A stretch of 64,000 nt of DNA, from assembly GCF_002078875.1 (NCBI RefSeq), contig NC_034415.1, forward strand, positions 22,716,331 to 22,780,330, written 5' to 3'. Numbering within the stretch: position 1 is the stretch's first letter; every line of letters starts with the position of its first letter. Of this stretch, positions 37,661 to 50,800 are shown piece after piece. The notes below the pieces were generated by a model, which was not told the origin of the DNA, did not search any database, and saw nothing but the letters and a program-made list of their open reading frames with translations. The DNA is from Numida meleagris. Taxonomy: Eukaryota > Chordata > Aves > Galliformes > Numididae. The translations under genes and the position numbers were made by a program.

Positions 37661-39414
37661 AGGGCTTCACAGCTCTGTATGCTTACAGTCTATCACAAAA
37701 TGGAGCCCGTGCTTAGAAGAGGCTGGGGATGAGATGCTTGCTAGACAGTTATTGGTCCTACCCATATTATCCATTCTTCATTTCTAGAAAAAAAGTGAGA
37801 AATCCTGAAAGCAAGTGGACACAAATTAAAACAAGATCAAGGAGCTGGGAAACAGATTTTTCATGACAGGAGGAAACCTTTGCCCTCTGCAGTCCAAATT
37901 TCTAGCTACTGTATTGGACCTGTCATACGACTGTGCTTAATAGACTGCACTGAACAAGACAACCCATGAGCAGAACAGGGTCAGTAATGAGTTAAGTGCA
38001 CAAATGCAAATCTAACTGAAGTCAAGAACAGGGATCATACAAAGGCTGGGACCGCCCTCTGCATAAGCCCAGTACACGATCCCAGTATCAGTTCTGGTCC
38101 AGGCAAAACTGGTATAAAAAGGTTACTCAGAGGTGAAAAAGTTAATGTGCAAATACAGTGTTCACTCCTGAGACCATTACCACGTTTAAGGCATAAAGCA
38201 CTAATGAAGATGTATAGACTCAATCTCATGGACTTATGGACTAAATCTTTGCCTCGCTTAGAGTAAGCTCTGGCCGCTCTTGCTCACTCAATCATCCTTA
38301 ACACACTCATTGCCATCAACTACTTCTTTTGTCCTCTACATACAGAGATCTTCATATGCTGCAGATTTTGATACAAAATCTAAAGAACAGCTAATTATTA
38401 GAGGGCACTTAGTTGTGACTAAACTCTGTGTTAGTTGGGCAGTACTGTTGCCATTTACTCAAGAAAAAATAGGAGAAAAAAGCCCAGACAGAACAAGAAA
38501 AATTCTCTCAACACTATTCTTGATTAATAGAAGTTATTAGAGATGACCCAAATTAGAAGTTTATCTATGATTTCTTTTGTTGTTTTGGGACTAAGGAATT
38601 AAATCAAAGTCCGTCTGCATTACTTTTACACCAGAATGGGTCTAAAAACAAAGAAAAAATACCTGCAAACCAAACAAAAAAATGGAATTGCACCAACCTA
38701 GCAGGATTAAATCCTCAAAGGCAGGTATATTTGGGAAAGTGGAAGACACCATAAGGAGACTGTGATGGTTACTTTTAAAGTACTGAATCCCAGGGCCACC
38801 ATGACACGTAGTAATAGTAGGAACATTGATCCTGAAATCTCCATAAACTTATCCTACCGATAAGATAAGCACCACACTAATCCAGGATGCTCTTGGCAGC
38901 ACGTATGCATACAGGTGACAGATGGAACTCGACTACTAAAAAAACTTTGGGAAAACAACTCAACTTCTGGGCATTAAATATTCAAATTATGTGGCACTTT
39001 AACAGTTGTTCTGTTATTGTATTAAATACGATCACTGTCAAACAAATCAAGGCACCTTCTGGCTCTGCCTCAAAGGAGAAAGTGGTATTTTGATCAAGAT
39101 GGTTCAGCATTTTCCACCTCCTGCTCCAGCTTGATAACAATGATCACGGACGAAAGAGAATGAAAAGGTAGGAGCAGTTATCTCAAAACAACACCGCAAA
39201 AGTTATCAGGTAGCTGGTAAAGTTTTAGCTGAACTTCTCTTTCTCAGTCTTACTGAAGATCAGGCAGTAAGGCCTGCTTCTGTGTGTGGCTAACTAAAAC
39301 ATGGTGAAGCTCGTGCTCATAAATAACATATATACTGTATCTAACTTATAGTGTAGAGGATCAATGACCAAAATTGTAGCACTGCTTTTCCTGTGAATAA
39401 TGCACACATCATTC
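37661..39414. other. Single-copy non-coding stretch
   Basis: Nothing recognised beyond ordinary AT-rich sequence. Confidence 0.5.
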
Positions 39415-39465
39415 TCCAAGCCTCACGTTCATAATCTATAAAATGGAGGGATATTGTCCTTTCTT
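39415..39465 (+). mobile_element. MIR-like SINE fragment
   Basis: 'ccaagcctcacgttcataatctataaaatggagggata' matches the MIR 'cctcagtttcctcatctgtaaaatggggata' region with a few changes. Only this part of the element is recognisable. Confidence 0.5.
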
Positions 39466-40309
39466 CCAAAAACAATCTTAAATTCATGAACTTAAAGATG
39501 GTCAGAAGTACTCTACACAGACAGCACCCTTAGTATCATTTCTTTTCCTTTCTAGATGCTTTTGGAAATGTGCAATAGATTCATAGCAAGAGAGAATCTT
39601 TGTTTGATGAGAAGAAAATATCTTGAGGTCTGGACTTCCTTCCTAGTGTTAGGGAGTATAAGACAGGTACAAAAATATAATCTTAGCATCATTGCTATGT
39701 ATATTAGCTGAGAGTTAATAGATAGGTACATAGATCTACATTACAATTAATAAGCCTAGCCAGGGAAAAGCAAGTCCCACAGCACACCTTTTAGAAGCAA
39801 GATGTTATTAATCAGCATTTTAACGAAGCATAATTACAACAGCTTATGGCTCCCACCAGGTAAAGCAATAATTATAGGTGCAACCAAATAAACAGGGAAA
39901 ATAATTACCTATTTCTCAGAGCTAATATTAATTTAACCAGGCTCGGAGTGATGGCTAGACAGACAGCTCAGCGCTTGTGCACAGCCAGCCAGCAAGAAAG
40001 AACAGTTCTGATTGAAAACAAAGACCACAGTTGCCATTGCCAAAGAGGGGGAAAGGTACACAGTCCTTTTAATCTCCTAGACATATTCCAGATTTCAAGC
40101 AGATGATGCAGTTATTCATTGGGCAATGAAATTCTTCCCATAGGCACTGCGTCTATTAATTGCATATTCTCCTGGGAAGAAGAGGTGAAATGCCCTGGGC
40201 TGACACACAATCATGATGGACAGAAAGCATGAAAATACATAATTCTGAGCAGAGGGAAGTTAGAAAAGGGCCCAAAACCTATGTGGGTTACCATATAAAG
40301 AATCCTAAA
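39466..40309. other. Non-coding stretch with a homeodomain-core cluster
   Basis: Between 39806 and 39933 there are eleven TAAT/ATTA cores, including three TAATTA hexamers at 39831, 39869 and 39902. This is far above what base composition predicts. No gene is seen. The cluster is a candidate regulatory element, which is an inference. Confidence 0.5.
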
Positions 40310-40407
40310 ATCACAGAATCATTAAGGTTGGAAAAGATCATCTATTCCAACTGCCAACCCATTACCACCATGCCTACTAACCATGGCCCTCAGTACGCCA
40401 TATACCT
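40310..40407 (-). mobile_element. CR1: CR1 LINE 3' end
   Basis: On the plus strand the inverted tail 'atcacagaatcattaaggttgg' is followed by 'aaaagatcatctattccaactgccaaccc', 'accaccatgcctactaaccatggccctcagta'. It is short and 5'-truncated. Confidence 0.93.
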
Positions 40408-43400
40408 CAGCAGCGGTATACGACCCTGGTGACTCTCAAATCCGCTTGACAGGAGAGTTATCCCTTGGCCAGGGGAAGTCCCTGAGTTAGTCCTGCCACC
40501 ATGCCCGACTTTGAGAAAACGGTACTGTTCAGATGGATCAGCAGAAAACATTTAATAATTACTTTCCAGGGCAATTTCTGCTCTGCTGTGCTTTCTATCC
40601 AGGGAGAGCGGCAGACGCAGACGCATCAACTGCTGCTACAATATCTGGAACACTCCAGGCTTCCTCTGCATTATGGTGGCTTGTAAGCACACCCCCTCCT
40701 GGACTCAGTGAGGCTTTCTGATTGCATTGGGGATCCCCCACTGCATTCTAGCTCTGCTTATCGCAAGTGAGTCCCTAGCATGTGAAATTAAAACAAACCA
40801 AAGCCTTTGAATTTTTTTTTCCATGATGCTCCTATCTCACTATGGAAACACAAACAAAATAGATGTTGATGAAGATTTATTGCACATAGACAAAGAAACC
40901 CACAGCCCAGCGGTGTTTTTGCTTCTAGATCTAAAGATGCTAAATATTAATAACCTAATGATTCTAATACATGCTGTTTTTACCTGGTGATCCAAAGGAA
41001 GGAGGTGGGGTCAGGGAGCAAGGTGGAAGCTGCCAACCAAAAGCTGCTCCTCTGATGAGCTGGTGACTGCACTCTGGATCAGAAATGGGGAGGGAAAGCA
41101 GAAACAGGGAGGTAACAGGAATAACACTGTGCAAAATCACAAGCAGTTGGGTTACGAGGCTAAATGACATTGCCAGTGATGTCATTATAGCATGATCACA
41201 GCATGGTCCTACCAAACCGCATTTGTACTCAGGCCACTTCCCAGCCCTCTGAGTGTTTCAGCAGCACTGTTTCATTGGGGTTCTCTGGTGTTGTTTCAGA
41301 AGAAATTACACTGGCAAACAGATTTGTGGCAACACATCAGGTTGAAAGACCAACTATGCCTTTGAAAAGCATCAATTCCTCAGACTGGTACAAATCAGCA
41401 TGGACTTGACTAGCTCTAGTGAAACAGTAGCTTAAAGCTGGGGTCAGGCTCACTGCTATTGGGAGGAGAGAACCAGCTATTTTGGGAATTTGCTAAACTT
41501 GTTCAAGTCAAAAAACTTCCTCGCTTAGAGTTGTAGTGTTGTATGGCCCTGGTGTGGGAGTCAGACTCGGCCAAAAGCACACTCAGGAGTGGATGATCCT
41601 TTGCTAGGGTTGCTTTGGCTTAATTATCAAAGCAGCTCCTATATTCTCTTTCTTTCCCATTTTGTTTGCATCAAGACTGAAAACATTCAGTTGTGTTTCA
41701 TATTTAGCAAAGTGACTTTGCAAATTTGTTCTGATGCAATAAAATGGACTTGCCAAGGACAGAACTAAAAAAAGGAAAAAAAAAAAAGGAAAGGAAGCCA
41801 TAAAAATAAAAACAAGAAAAGACGGATTTGAGACATTTTTGAAATGAATAAAAAGACAGCGAGAAACATTCCTTTAGAAAGCATGTTCTCCTCAGAAGCT
41901 CCAGAACAAATTGGTTGGGAGAAGGTTTGAATAAAGTCTTGATATGTTTCAGCAAGGCTAAACCAAATCCCAAAGCCTTTCTAACTGCACCACCACTAAA
42001 TGGAGGCTTATGCCACTGTAATTTGGGCTTGAATTGAAGACATGAATGTCAATAGAGTCAAGAGGTTTGGATACAAGTGGGGTGGAAAATCTTCCCAGAG
42101 CAATAGATTTTACCCCCCTCACAAAACATGTAAAGCAAGGATTATGCAGAAAATGAAGCTACATTGCCAAGAGTAGGATATTTAAACCCCTCAGGCAACT
42201 TCTCTGTAATTTTATTATTCTTTTAATTTAATTTTTTTTAATCTCTTTCTCTGTCCCCCTCCTAACAGGAACCATGAAATAACACACTGGAAGAAGACAT
42301 GTGGGGCCAAATTCTCATCAGCTGGAACACTCTAAGCTCAATTTGAACTGACAAGGTGCTTGCATGGTGCTCTGAATCAAGGACTTTCCCCGTGTAATGC
42401 AACTTCTTGCAACAGAGGGAAGTCAGGGTCTCGGGGCCTCTGTATCTGGAGACAATTTTCTGCATTTTAAATGCTTCCAAATACCTTCACCATCTTTTGC
42501 CTCAGTTCACCTATTTTAAGTACGGTAAGAAGTACCATCCCCCGTCTCAGAAGAGCGCTATGACACTTCCAGTAGGATACAAGTCAGCTTGGGGGCCAAG
42601 GGGTAGAAAATTCTTCACATAACTATTGGTGAGGAGGAGAACTCAGCCCATGCAAACCATTTCACAAGAACAAGGTTCAAAGCGAGGATATGAAGGGTCC
42701 TAAGCAAACTACTTCTATTCAGCTGCTATCCAAAAAATGTAAAGCCTCCATTGAATTTTCCCCCAGTCTTACTACTTGGAAGCTTCTGTGATGCTCCAAA
42801 TAGCTGTAGGAGTCTTTCTAGACAATTCAAGCTCAAAGCTCCTGCTGCTGGCTGCAAGAGTGATTTTACAAAGGTTTTCCATGCCACTTTATTTTGAGGG
42901 ATGTTACCTTAAGTTCAGATTCCAAGAAGAATAATATAGGGAGGGCTTTGCGTAGACTGGATGTGTGTTTAGCGCATGGCTGATCAAAGGAGGATCCCTC
43001 TATCCTGAGCAATATCTGACTTTGTAGAGCTACACTGGCAAGCCAGTCTGATACTTTGCACAGAAAAGGAAAATGCAGAGGAAGAATGTGAGAGCATAAG
43101 AGATCAGCAAGGATGCAAAAATATCCAAAATACTGCAAAGGTGGGACAAATCCAGGGAGGAGCTGCATAAACTCCTCTGCAGAAAGAAGGGCCTGAAGTA
43201 CAGGACAGCTTTCCCCAGCTGGCTGCTCTGTCATCACACGTGATAGTGAATGGCACTATGTAGTGAACTGGCAAAGTATCGCTTCCTGCACTCACTTTTT
43301 TTTTAAAGAAGTGGTAAATGATAAATATGAACAAGGTGCTTAAAGTCAAAAGTGTCTCTTCCCATCCCTCTGCCTCACCTCCTGAGCGAGGTGGCCTTGC

Positions 43401-43911
43401 AAGAGGACCATATGGGTCCCCCTGACACCTATGGAACCAGCCAGAAAGAGATGGGGGAGCTTTATGGTGATAGCATCCACTGTGGGACCTTTGAGGCCAG
43501 GACTTCACTCATTCAGCTCAGCAGTTTGGTTGCTCTCAAGCAGAGCACAAAGACAGACCTGCCGCCCTCATCCAGCTCCCCCTTACTCCCAGGCTATACA
43601 GGCTTACAAAGAATTGCAGCTTTTGCAGGTCTAGAGTATTTTCTACACTAGTATAAAAGCATAGGCTCCAGGAGCCATAGAATTATTTGAGGTTTCCCCA
43701 GCATTTATTTAAAAATGCAACTGGAGTTTCACAGTTGGAGAGAAAAATGTTGCAACTGAATGAAGACCTAAAAATATACAAAAAAAAATATCCATTTTAA
43801 AAGGATTGCCATATACACCTGGCAATGCTGCATTCCAGCTTTAGCAGTATGTGCCCTTGTACTCCAAACTTCTCTTGCGTGTACTTCCCCAGGGAAAAAG
43901 GAGAGAGAATT
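40408..43911. other. Single-copy non-coding stretch
   Basis: No gene is recognised. An A-rich run lies at 41766-41790. Competing frames on both strands at 43.1-43.6 kb have no family signature. Confidence 0.5.
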
Positions 43912-43927
43912 AAAAAAAAAAAAAAAA
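43912..43927. repeat. Poly(A) run of 16
   Basis: Sixteen A are followed by a purine-rich 'gagaagaggaaaa' stretch. This is simple low-complexity DNA. Confidence 0.9.
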
Positions 43928-46900
43928 GAGAAGAGGAAAACATAAATGTAAAAAGTTTGAAAACATTGAGGCGAGGATTAGGAGAAGATGCAGTGCCAGA
44001 AAGTGATTCATTTACAAAAGCTGCCTCGACTGCCAGCGCCCCTTTGACTGAACACAGTCAGCACAAAAATGAGCCCACGTTGTATGCAATGAAAATGCCG
44101 ATGAACGTCATTCCCCATGCAATGGCTTTAAAATTGATTTGGGGGGTGAGGGAAGGTTTTGTTTCACCTTCCTTAGTGGGGAAGCCAGACAGAGCTTTAA
44201 GCTTTATCGACTCTGGTATTATAATCACAGTTGCTAGTCTTTCAACCTGTTCCAGGATTGGAGGGAGGTTTTCTTCTCTGTATGACTAGACACTGTAGCA
44301 TGGTCGATTCTGTGCTGAATTGAAATTCATCAGAGCCTGCTTTGTCTCAACAGAGTAATAAAAGCCTAAAACGTTATTATGCATGAAATAGTTATGGAGC
44401 TTAGGAAAGAAAGGGTTGTTTTTTTCCCCTCTTGTTGCAAAAAGGGGAAGAGAGGGGGATATCCGACCTGACCACAAAGAGAGAGTGAAAGGAAGATAAG
44501 CCTTTTATATAAAATTGGCTCTACCTGCAAAATGTGTAAATGAAGCAAAAGTACCAAATGGGTCTCAGAGAGGGAACCCAAAGGATGGGATGAAAATGCT
44601 CAGTACCAGAAACTTGGCTAAAACCTGTCTCTGCTCATAGACAATCTTGTATTTAAATACAGCTACAGTCTGCGTGCAGCTGTATTTACAGCCCTTTTTT
44701 TGATCTTCTATCATGAAACATGAGCAGGTAGTTCAGGGCACAATAGAGCAAAACTTGATCCTTCCTGGCTCCATCATGTAGAGAATTATGTGCCAGCTGT
44801 AAGAAGGTATCCCAAATGAAATATTTATGAAAGTTCCTCAAAAGCTCAGCAACGTGTGGACACAGCCAAGTTATGACTGAGGGTGGGAGAAAACCACTGT
44901 AATAGGTGAAGACACTTTGATCTGTAGAGCCTCATCTCTCCCAGCCTAAGTGCTGCCTGATGAATGCCTGTGATCTGGACACAGCATTTTGTGCTGCTGC
45001 AGGCAGGCTGGGGGTGGTGCAGCAGCGTTAAATCTGGATGCACATGCATTGGAAAGGGGTCATCTAAGACAGGCACTTGAGGAGGAAGAGTGAACCCTCT
45101 GCAGCGTTTCTCTCTGACTGCCTATTAGATCTAATTAGCAATTAAGTAATTGAATTATATTAAAAAAATGCACAAAAGACACACACATGCATAGATCAAT
45201 ATCAGCCACTAGTATGTCTTTCACATCTTTGGAGTGGCGTACACAGAGAATATAAAGACACAGAAAGATGTTTCAACCCTGCTGAAATGGGTGGGGGTTG
45301 GCTAACCCAGGGAGGCACCCAGGCCTGGGCACCCATCACACCGCGGTACCAACGCCTACGTCAGGCTCCCTTGGTCTACCCCAGCATCTGAATGCTTACA
45401 GGAGTTTGGAAGTAAGAACAGGGTCCCAAACACATGCTAAACAAACCCACAGTGTCTGTGTTTCCATTAACAGCTCGATATAAAATGCACTTTGTTTATC
45501 CCCCTGAAAAAGAAGCTTGTGAAAGTGCCCAGTCTTCAGCTCCCTTGGATCCTCTCTGAGGGGGGCATTCAAAGCAATAACTATTAAAACGTTACTGCCA
45601 TTTGTCTAATGCAATTCCATGCTCCACATCCATCTTTGGAGAGCTGACTTTCATTAACACTTCAAAAATAATTTAAGGTTTTCGCGGTGAAGGTTAGAAA
45701 CTTTTCACAGCTCAGAGCTAATAGCTGTGCTGTTTACATGCTATAATGTCTTGATAACCTTTTCAAACACACTGTGGCCGGCAGCTGGGACCTGTCCCTG
45801 CTATTTTTGTTCCCGGAATGTAACAGCAGAAATGCGATGACTTTGTGCCCCTGAAATGGTCACATTTCTTCTCTTTAGGCTTCTCTTCCATTACAGAACT
45901 ATCAGAAAGGGCCTCACCTTTTCAAGGGGCTCCTGATGTATTGAAATACAGCCCTGGCCGTCCTTTCCTTGGCGAAATGAAACAAGCTGGTTGTCTCACT
46001 GGAAACCCTGTTTCAGGAGGCATAGGAGGAGGGCAGGCAGTTTGCCTTTTCTTTGTGGGGCAGTCTTGGAGAAGGCAGTGAACATACATGAACTATTTTG
46101 CCTGGAGAGTAAAGGTAGGATTCTTGCAAAGCCAGTGCTGCAGCCCTCTTGCTTTGTTTTACTTGAGTTGGGTGCAGATTACAAATCGTTACTGAAGATG
46201 TGGCAGGGAGGCAAGCAATAGCTGAGTGCCCTGGCATTCACAGGCTACAAAATGGAGTCTCAAAAAGCAGAAATCTCACTTGTTCCAGTCTCCTGCCCAC
46301 TCAACAGCTGGAACGGGGAGGTGGGATGCAAGAATTCTGTGGTATCTATATGCATTTCTGAAAATGTCATGCAAGACTAATTTCAGCATACTGTCCTTTC
46401 CAGGCCAAACAGTGATCTCATGTAGAGATTACATGGAAATGTCTGATCCCAGGGAGAGCTCCAAGAGGGATTTTCTCTCTCCTAAACCCGGAAGAAAATA
46501 AATGCAGCTGCTGCAAACTTATAATGAGGAAAGGCCCTGAAGCTGAAAGCATGGGACCAGTCCATTCTTATTAAGTTGACACATTAAGAGTCCTGGACAG
46601 GATGTAAAAACAAAAAAAGGAGACATGATCAATTCACTCAAATTTACAACAGACCAGAGGGCACGTCCATGATGTCCTCTCTCCTGGGAGCTCTGCTGGA
46701 CACAGCCTTGAAGCAGCCATAGAGGCCAAAGGACATGCTGCAAACATCAGGGTAAATAGGCCCTAGGAAAATTGTTCTAATGATCATCTTCCTCTGTTTG
46801 GACAGGGAAGAGAAAGGCAGAGGTCAGTCTGTGCCAAGCCCCCTGCAGCCTCCTGAACCTGTTCAGAGACCAGCTAAGGTAAAAGGAGGGCTCTGGGCTC

Positions 46901-47499
46901 CTCTGGTCTCAAGAGACTTGCAGAAGGCACAGTGACTATGGGGGGCACTGGCTGATACTGCACAGAGCACCTGTCCCTGAGACATGGATCAGCACGTGGA
47001 ATCCTAGAGAACAAAATAGAAAGTACTTCTTGCTTCTACAAGACACTGCAAGCAGTGTGAAGATAAGTACCGCCTTCTGACCTCTATCCAAGTGCTTTAA
47101 TTTTTTGAAGTTGATAAGTGATGACGAAAACTTCTAAAAGATTTCTTGGCTTGGAAGGAGAGGAGAGTAAATCAAAGAGTAAGGTATATGCGATACAATT
47201 TATTGCGGCTTATTTAGGCAGCTTGGCTACATCCTCCATGGAAAGCTGCAAATTCAGCAGAAATTTTGCAAGGAGTTAGTGTTGCAAATGAGAACAGATA
47301 GCGACCAGGCTACAGAACAGCAAAAGAGAGTCATCGTTAATTAAGAGACCTAAATGACGAGACCTGCTGAACTAGGTCAGTGAATATGCCCCTTCCTGCT
47401 CTAGTTTTAGGTTGTGTAAATTACTTCAAGGGATGTCGTTTTCAGAGTTCCTGCAGCTGCTAGTAGGGCCATATAATGGACGTGAGAAAAGCAGCCAAG
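43928..47499. other. Single-copy non-coding stretch
   Basis: No gene is recognised. An 11-bp perfect stem with a 13-nt loop is at 44654-44688, followed by T7. Seven TAAT/ATTA cores are packed into 45124-45163. The part at about 45570-45880 is repeat-free with scattered CpGs and looks like possible conserved non-coding DNA, which needs an alignment to test. Confidence 0.5.
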
Positions 47500-47605
47500 A
47501 AATATCCAACAATTTAGATCTACTCTAGAACTGGGTCAACATACGGCAAAAGAAAATTAAAGTCAACAAATGCAAAGTAATGTTCATCGCCACACGATGC
47601 TTGAA
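47500..47605 (+). mobile_element. Ancient LINE reverse-transcriptase relic, 3' part
   Basis: One plus frame (stop at 47526-47528, then open) reads N-W-V-N-I-R-Q-K-K-I-K-V-N-K-C-K-V-M-F-I. This follows the conserved CR1/L2 pattern W-x-N-x-x-Q-(4)-V-x-K-C-K-V-M-H found just downstream of the catalytic F-A-D-D box. The sequence ends where a second, non-colinear RT fragment begins. It is a dead fossil and the family within CR1/L2/L3 is not resolved. Confidence 0.72.
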
Positions 47606-47878
47606 ACCCCTGCTAAGCCTAATTTATATAAATGGCTTAGAGAACCTGACTGAAAACTGGTTAAGCCTGCTGACAACACAAAACTGGAGAAGTGGACACG
47701 GAGGGGAAAGGAAAAAAGCAAGCAAAGAAATTCTACAGAGTCTTTCGCTTTGCTAGGTAATTTGGAAAAGGTACGGCAAATAACCCTTAATGTTGACAAA
47801 TGCAAAGGCAATGCCATTTATTTGCGAGATCGCAGAACAAAATGGGAATCGCCTTGGGCTTCAGCAAGGGGAAAATAA
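47606..47878 (+). pseudogene. Ancient LINE reverse-transcriptase relic, catalytic region
   Basis: The start reads P-L-L-S-L-I-Y-I-N-G-L-E-N in one frame, matching the 'SPLLFNIYINDLE' type block of CR1/L2 reverse transcriptases. A frameshift leads to A-D-N-T-K-L (47669-47686), the F-A-D-D-T-K-L catalytic box with its second aspartate changed to asparagine. The same frame stays open for about 69 codons through N-V-D-K-C-K (47789-47806), at the expected spacing of roughly 40 residues, to a stop at 47876. The frameshift, an in-frame TGA at 47651 in the catalytic frame, and the lost aspartate show it is inactive. Confidence 0.75.
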
Positions 47879-50800
47879 AATGGCTACAGCAAGAGGAGAG
47901 CAGCCTTTTCTGAGGTAGGCCAGGTGGCACACCCACCTAAATCATTTTTAAGCTAAGGAAGGGATCAAGTTGAACAGTAAAAAGGAACAACACTCAAGTT
48001 GCTTAAAGATAAACAGAAAAGAGCATCAGAATGAACATACATCTGCTATTACAGCAAAGTCTTTAGCTGGAAAAAAAAACCTGTATAGGTAATATTCTGC
48101 CAAGCCTGAGAATAGGCAGGACCTTGATATAGTTGAATGCAGTAACCTTTGCAGAGGAAAAACAAAAACACAAGCTCCAAAATGAAAACCAACCATCTGA
48201 GAAAAGGGATTTTGGGGGAAATTTGTCCATTTTGTCCAGATTATTTCTGATTCCACCCACTCAAACATGTGCAGTCCACACCATCAGGTCCTAAACTGTT
48301 TGCAGATGAGGCAGGGAGGGGATAATTTTGCACAATTATCACACATGTTCTAACACCACCCACTCCAGCACAGACAACTGACACAGCAGCATACTGCAGG
48401 CTAGAGATATCGAGCCTATAAAATGAAGCAGAATCAACTTATTTTATAAATAAAACTTGCTAGACTGTCCTCCATCTTCATGAGATGCAATAAAAGATAA
48501 CCCTTTGGAAGTCTATTGTTCAATTCGGACATTAAAACCAGACTGTACCAACACTTTGACAAATATACTATGCTGGTTGCGAGAAGTGACTGACCTAGAT
48601 ACAACAAAGTGATACATATTGTAATAGAGAAGTGGGCAGCAGGAAGACGTATAGGACAAACGCAGGCTTTAAAAGGAGAGCATATGAGAACAAGATCAGA
48701 AAGGATCCTAAAAGGGGGGTGGAAATAAAAAATACAACACAAATGACATCACAAGTACTGTAGTCAAGGAAACGAAAGTTTCATTTTTTTTCCCCTCCGT
48801 TCAGAGCAAGCAATCATGAAATGGACAAAAAGAGGAATTCAGTGCCACTCCCATTTTCTTCCCTGAGCTTATACAACTTCCAAGGACAATGAAAAGCAGG
48901 TTTAGTCAGTATAGATTTGGGATCTAATCTACACAAGTCTTGATTTTTCAGTGCTCAGTTTTGTAGAAATTCTGACTTTTGCGCCTGACTTCGATCAATG
49001 CATGTGGCATCAGGCCAGAAGACAATTTACATCGTGAGAACTCCTTACCTGCCCTTCACTGGGCAGGCTTTCAATCACCAGCTATGTTTTAGAATAATTT
49101 AACACTGAGTTAAATGCTTACAACGTTGTCAAAGTGCTATGACGGTGTAGTTGAACTTCATTTTGAACCTTTTTATGAACCTCATCTCCTTTGGCATAAC
49201 AACCAAGAAGGTATTATGTTCCTTACCCTAAGCTAACCTCTGGACCACATTACCTGCAGAATGGTACAAAACTCCCTCTTCCACTCTCCAAGGTTTCTAC
49301 TCTCCAACTGGACAAACCTGAGAAAGCCATTAAGAAGAACTGCATGTAAGCATGCCTCCCAGCCTGCCCATGAAAGCAGAGAAAGGTATTTTCCCTAACA
49401 CAATCAAAATCACAAAGCAGTAAGCTGGCCCACACCTGAAAAAAAGACAAAGGATGAACATCAGATGTTGTACTTTATCATTAATTAATCAACATATTTT
49501 AAAATCCTAACTTGCTTCACTACACCTAGGGTAACAAACAAGTTAACGGTCCCCATTTTTACACACCATCCTCTCTGAAATGGATCCCAGCCATTTCCAA
49601 ACATAAATTCAAAAAGCCTTGTACTTGGTCTCTTGCAACTCACTCATTGTTTTCTTCACCCAGTGTCACATATTTAGACACAAGGGGGATGCACATTCCT
49701 CTGCAAAAAGCATGCAGCACCTGTAAAGCACCTACAAAGCTGTAGCCAAGCACTGGGGCCATGTGTTCCGTGCCAGGACATCAGCAGCGATCACAGCACC
49801 TGCATCAGCTCCATTCATCCCACAACATTCTGAGTCAGGAGATTGGGGGCAGTGCTGCATTACCAGTGTGGGACTGGAAGAAGCACAGTAGGTCTGCCCT
49901 CTGGTATTCAGCTACCATACAAGGTCAAGTCTTGACTGCCCAAGAAAAAGTGCTTTCTTCACTGCTTGTAAATTAATTTCTTGCCTCTTTTATAGAACAA
50001 GCTCAGAAAAAGTGTCTCCTTATTTCCTTTCAAGCTATTGTACCCTCTTGCATTTTTGTGTTCTTTGCAGATTCCTAATCTTTGAGTCACTGCTGTAAGT
50101 AACATTTAGATATTGAATTGGGAATGACAAGTAGATCAGTGGCTATTAAAGATGATGACCTGATGCTGCCTCTGGAACAGGAAGCCCTTGATGACCTGAT
50201 TGCAAAAAGTGGGTGGATGCTTCAGTTTTCTCAGCTTTAAGTCTCCCAGTTTGCTTCAGTTTTAGTACTATTCAGTAAAACTCGATCGTCACTAAAAGCT
50301 TTATCAAAGTGCATAGCCTTGCCTGAGGTCAGATCAGTCAAGTCTTGAGCCTCATATGAACTGTTCTGATGCATAGAAAATGTGTTTTTAACAATTCCAG
50401 CCTCTCCTAATAAACTGGACTGTCTCTAAAGAACACTGATTTTGAAATAGAAATAACCTCCATCTATTATGGTCTGTGCTACAAATAGCACCAGGAAGAA
50501 ATATTTTTTTTACCTTGTTCACTCTCATCTATTAAATCACAATTTCTTATATCATTTTTTTTGTTCATCTTGTGCTACTGGGACATGAAAACAAGTTTGG
50601 GTAGGTTTGTTGCCTGAATTTTCTGCTGCACACCAGCTGCCCGATGCAGCTACATTCTCTGCAGTGGATGAGTATGCTTATTCCCCATTTCAATACCATC
50701 TCTACCACTTTTCCTGGGAGGAAAGCATCTTTTACCTAATATAACTCAGTATACATCTAACAAAATATTTCTTCATACTATATCTATGCATTTTAAAGCC

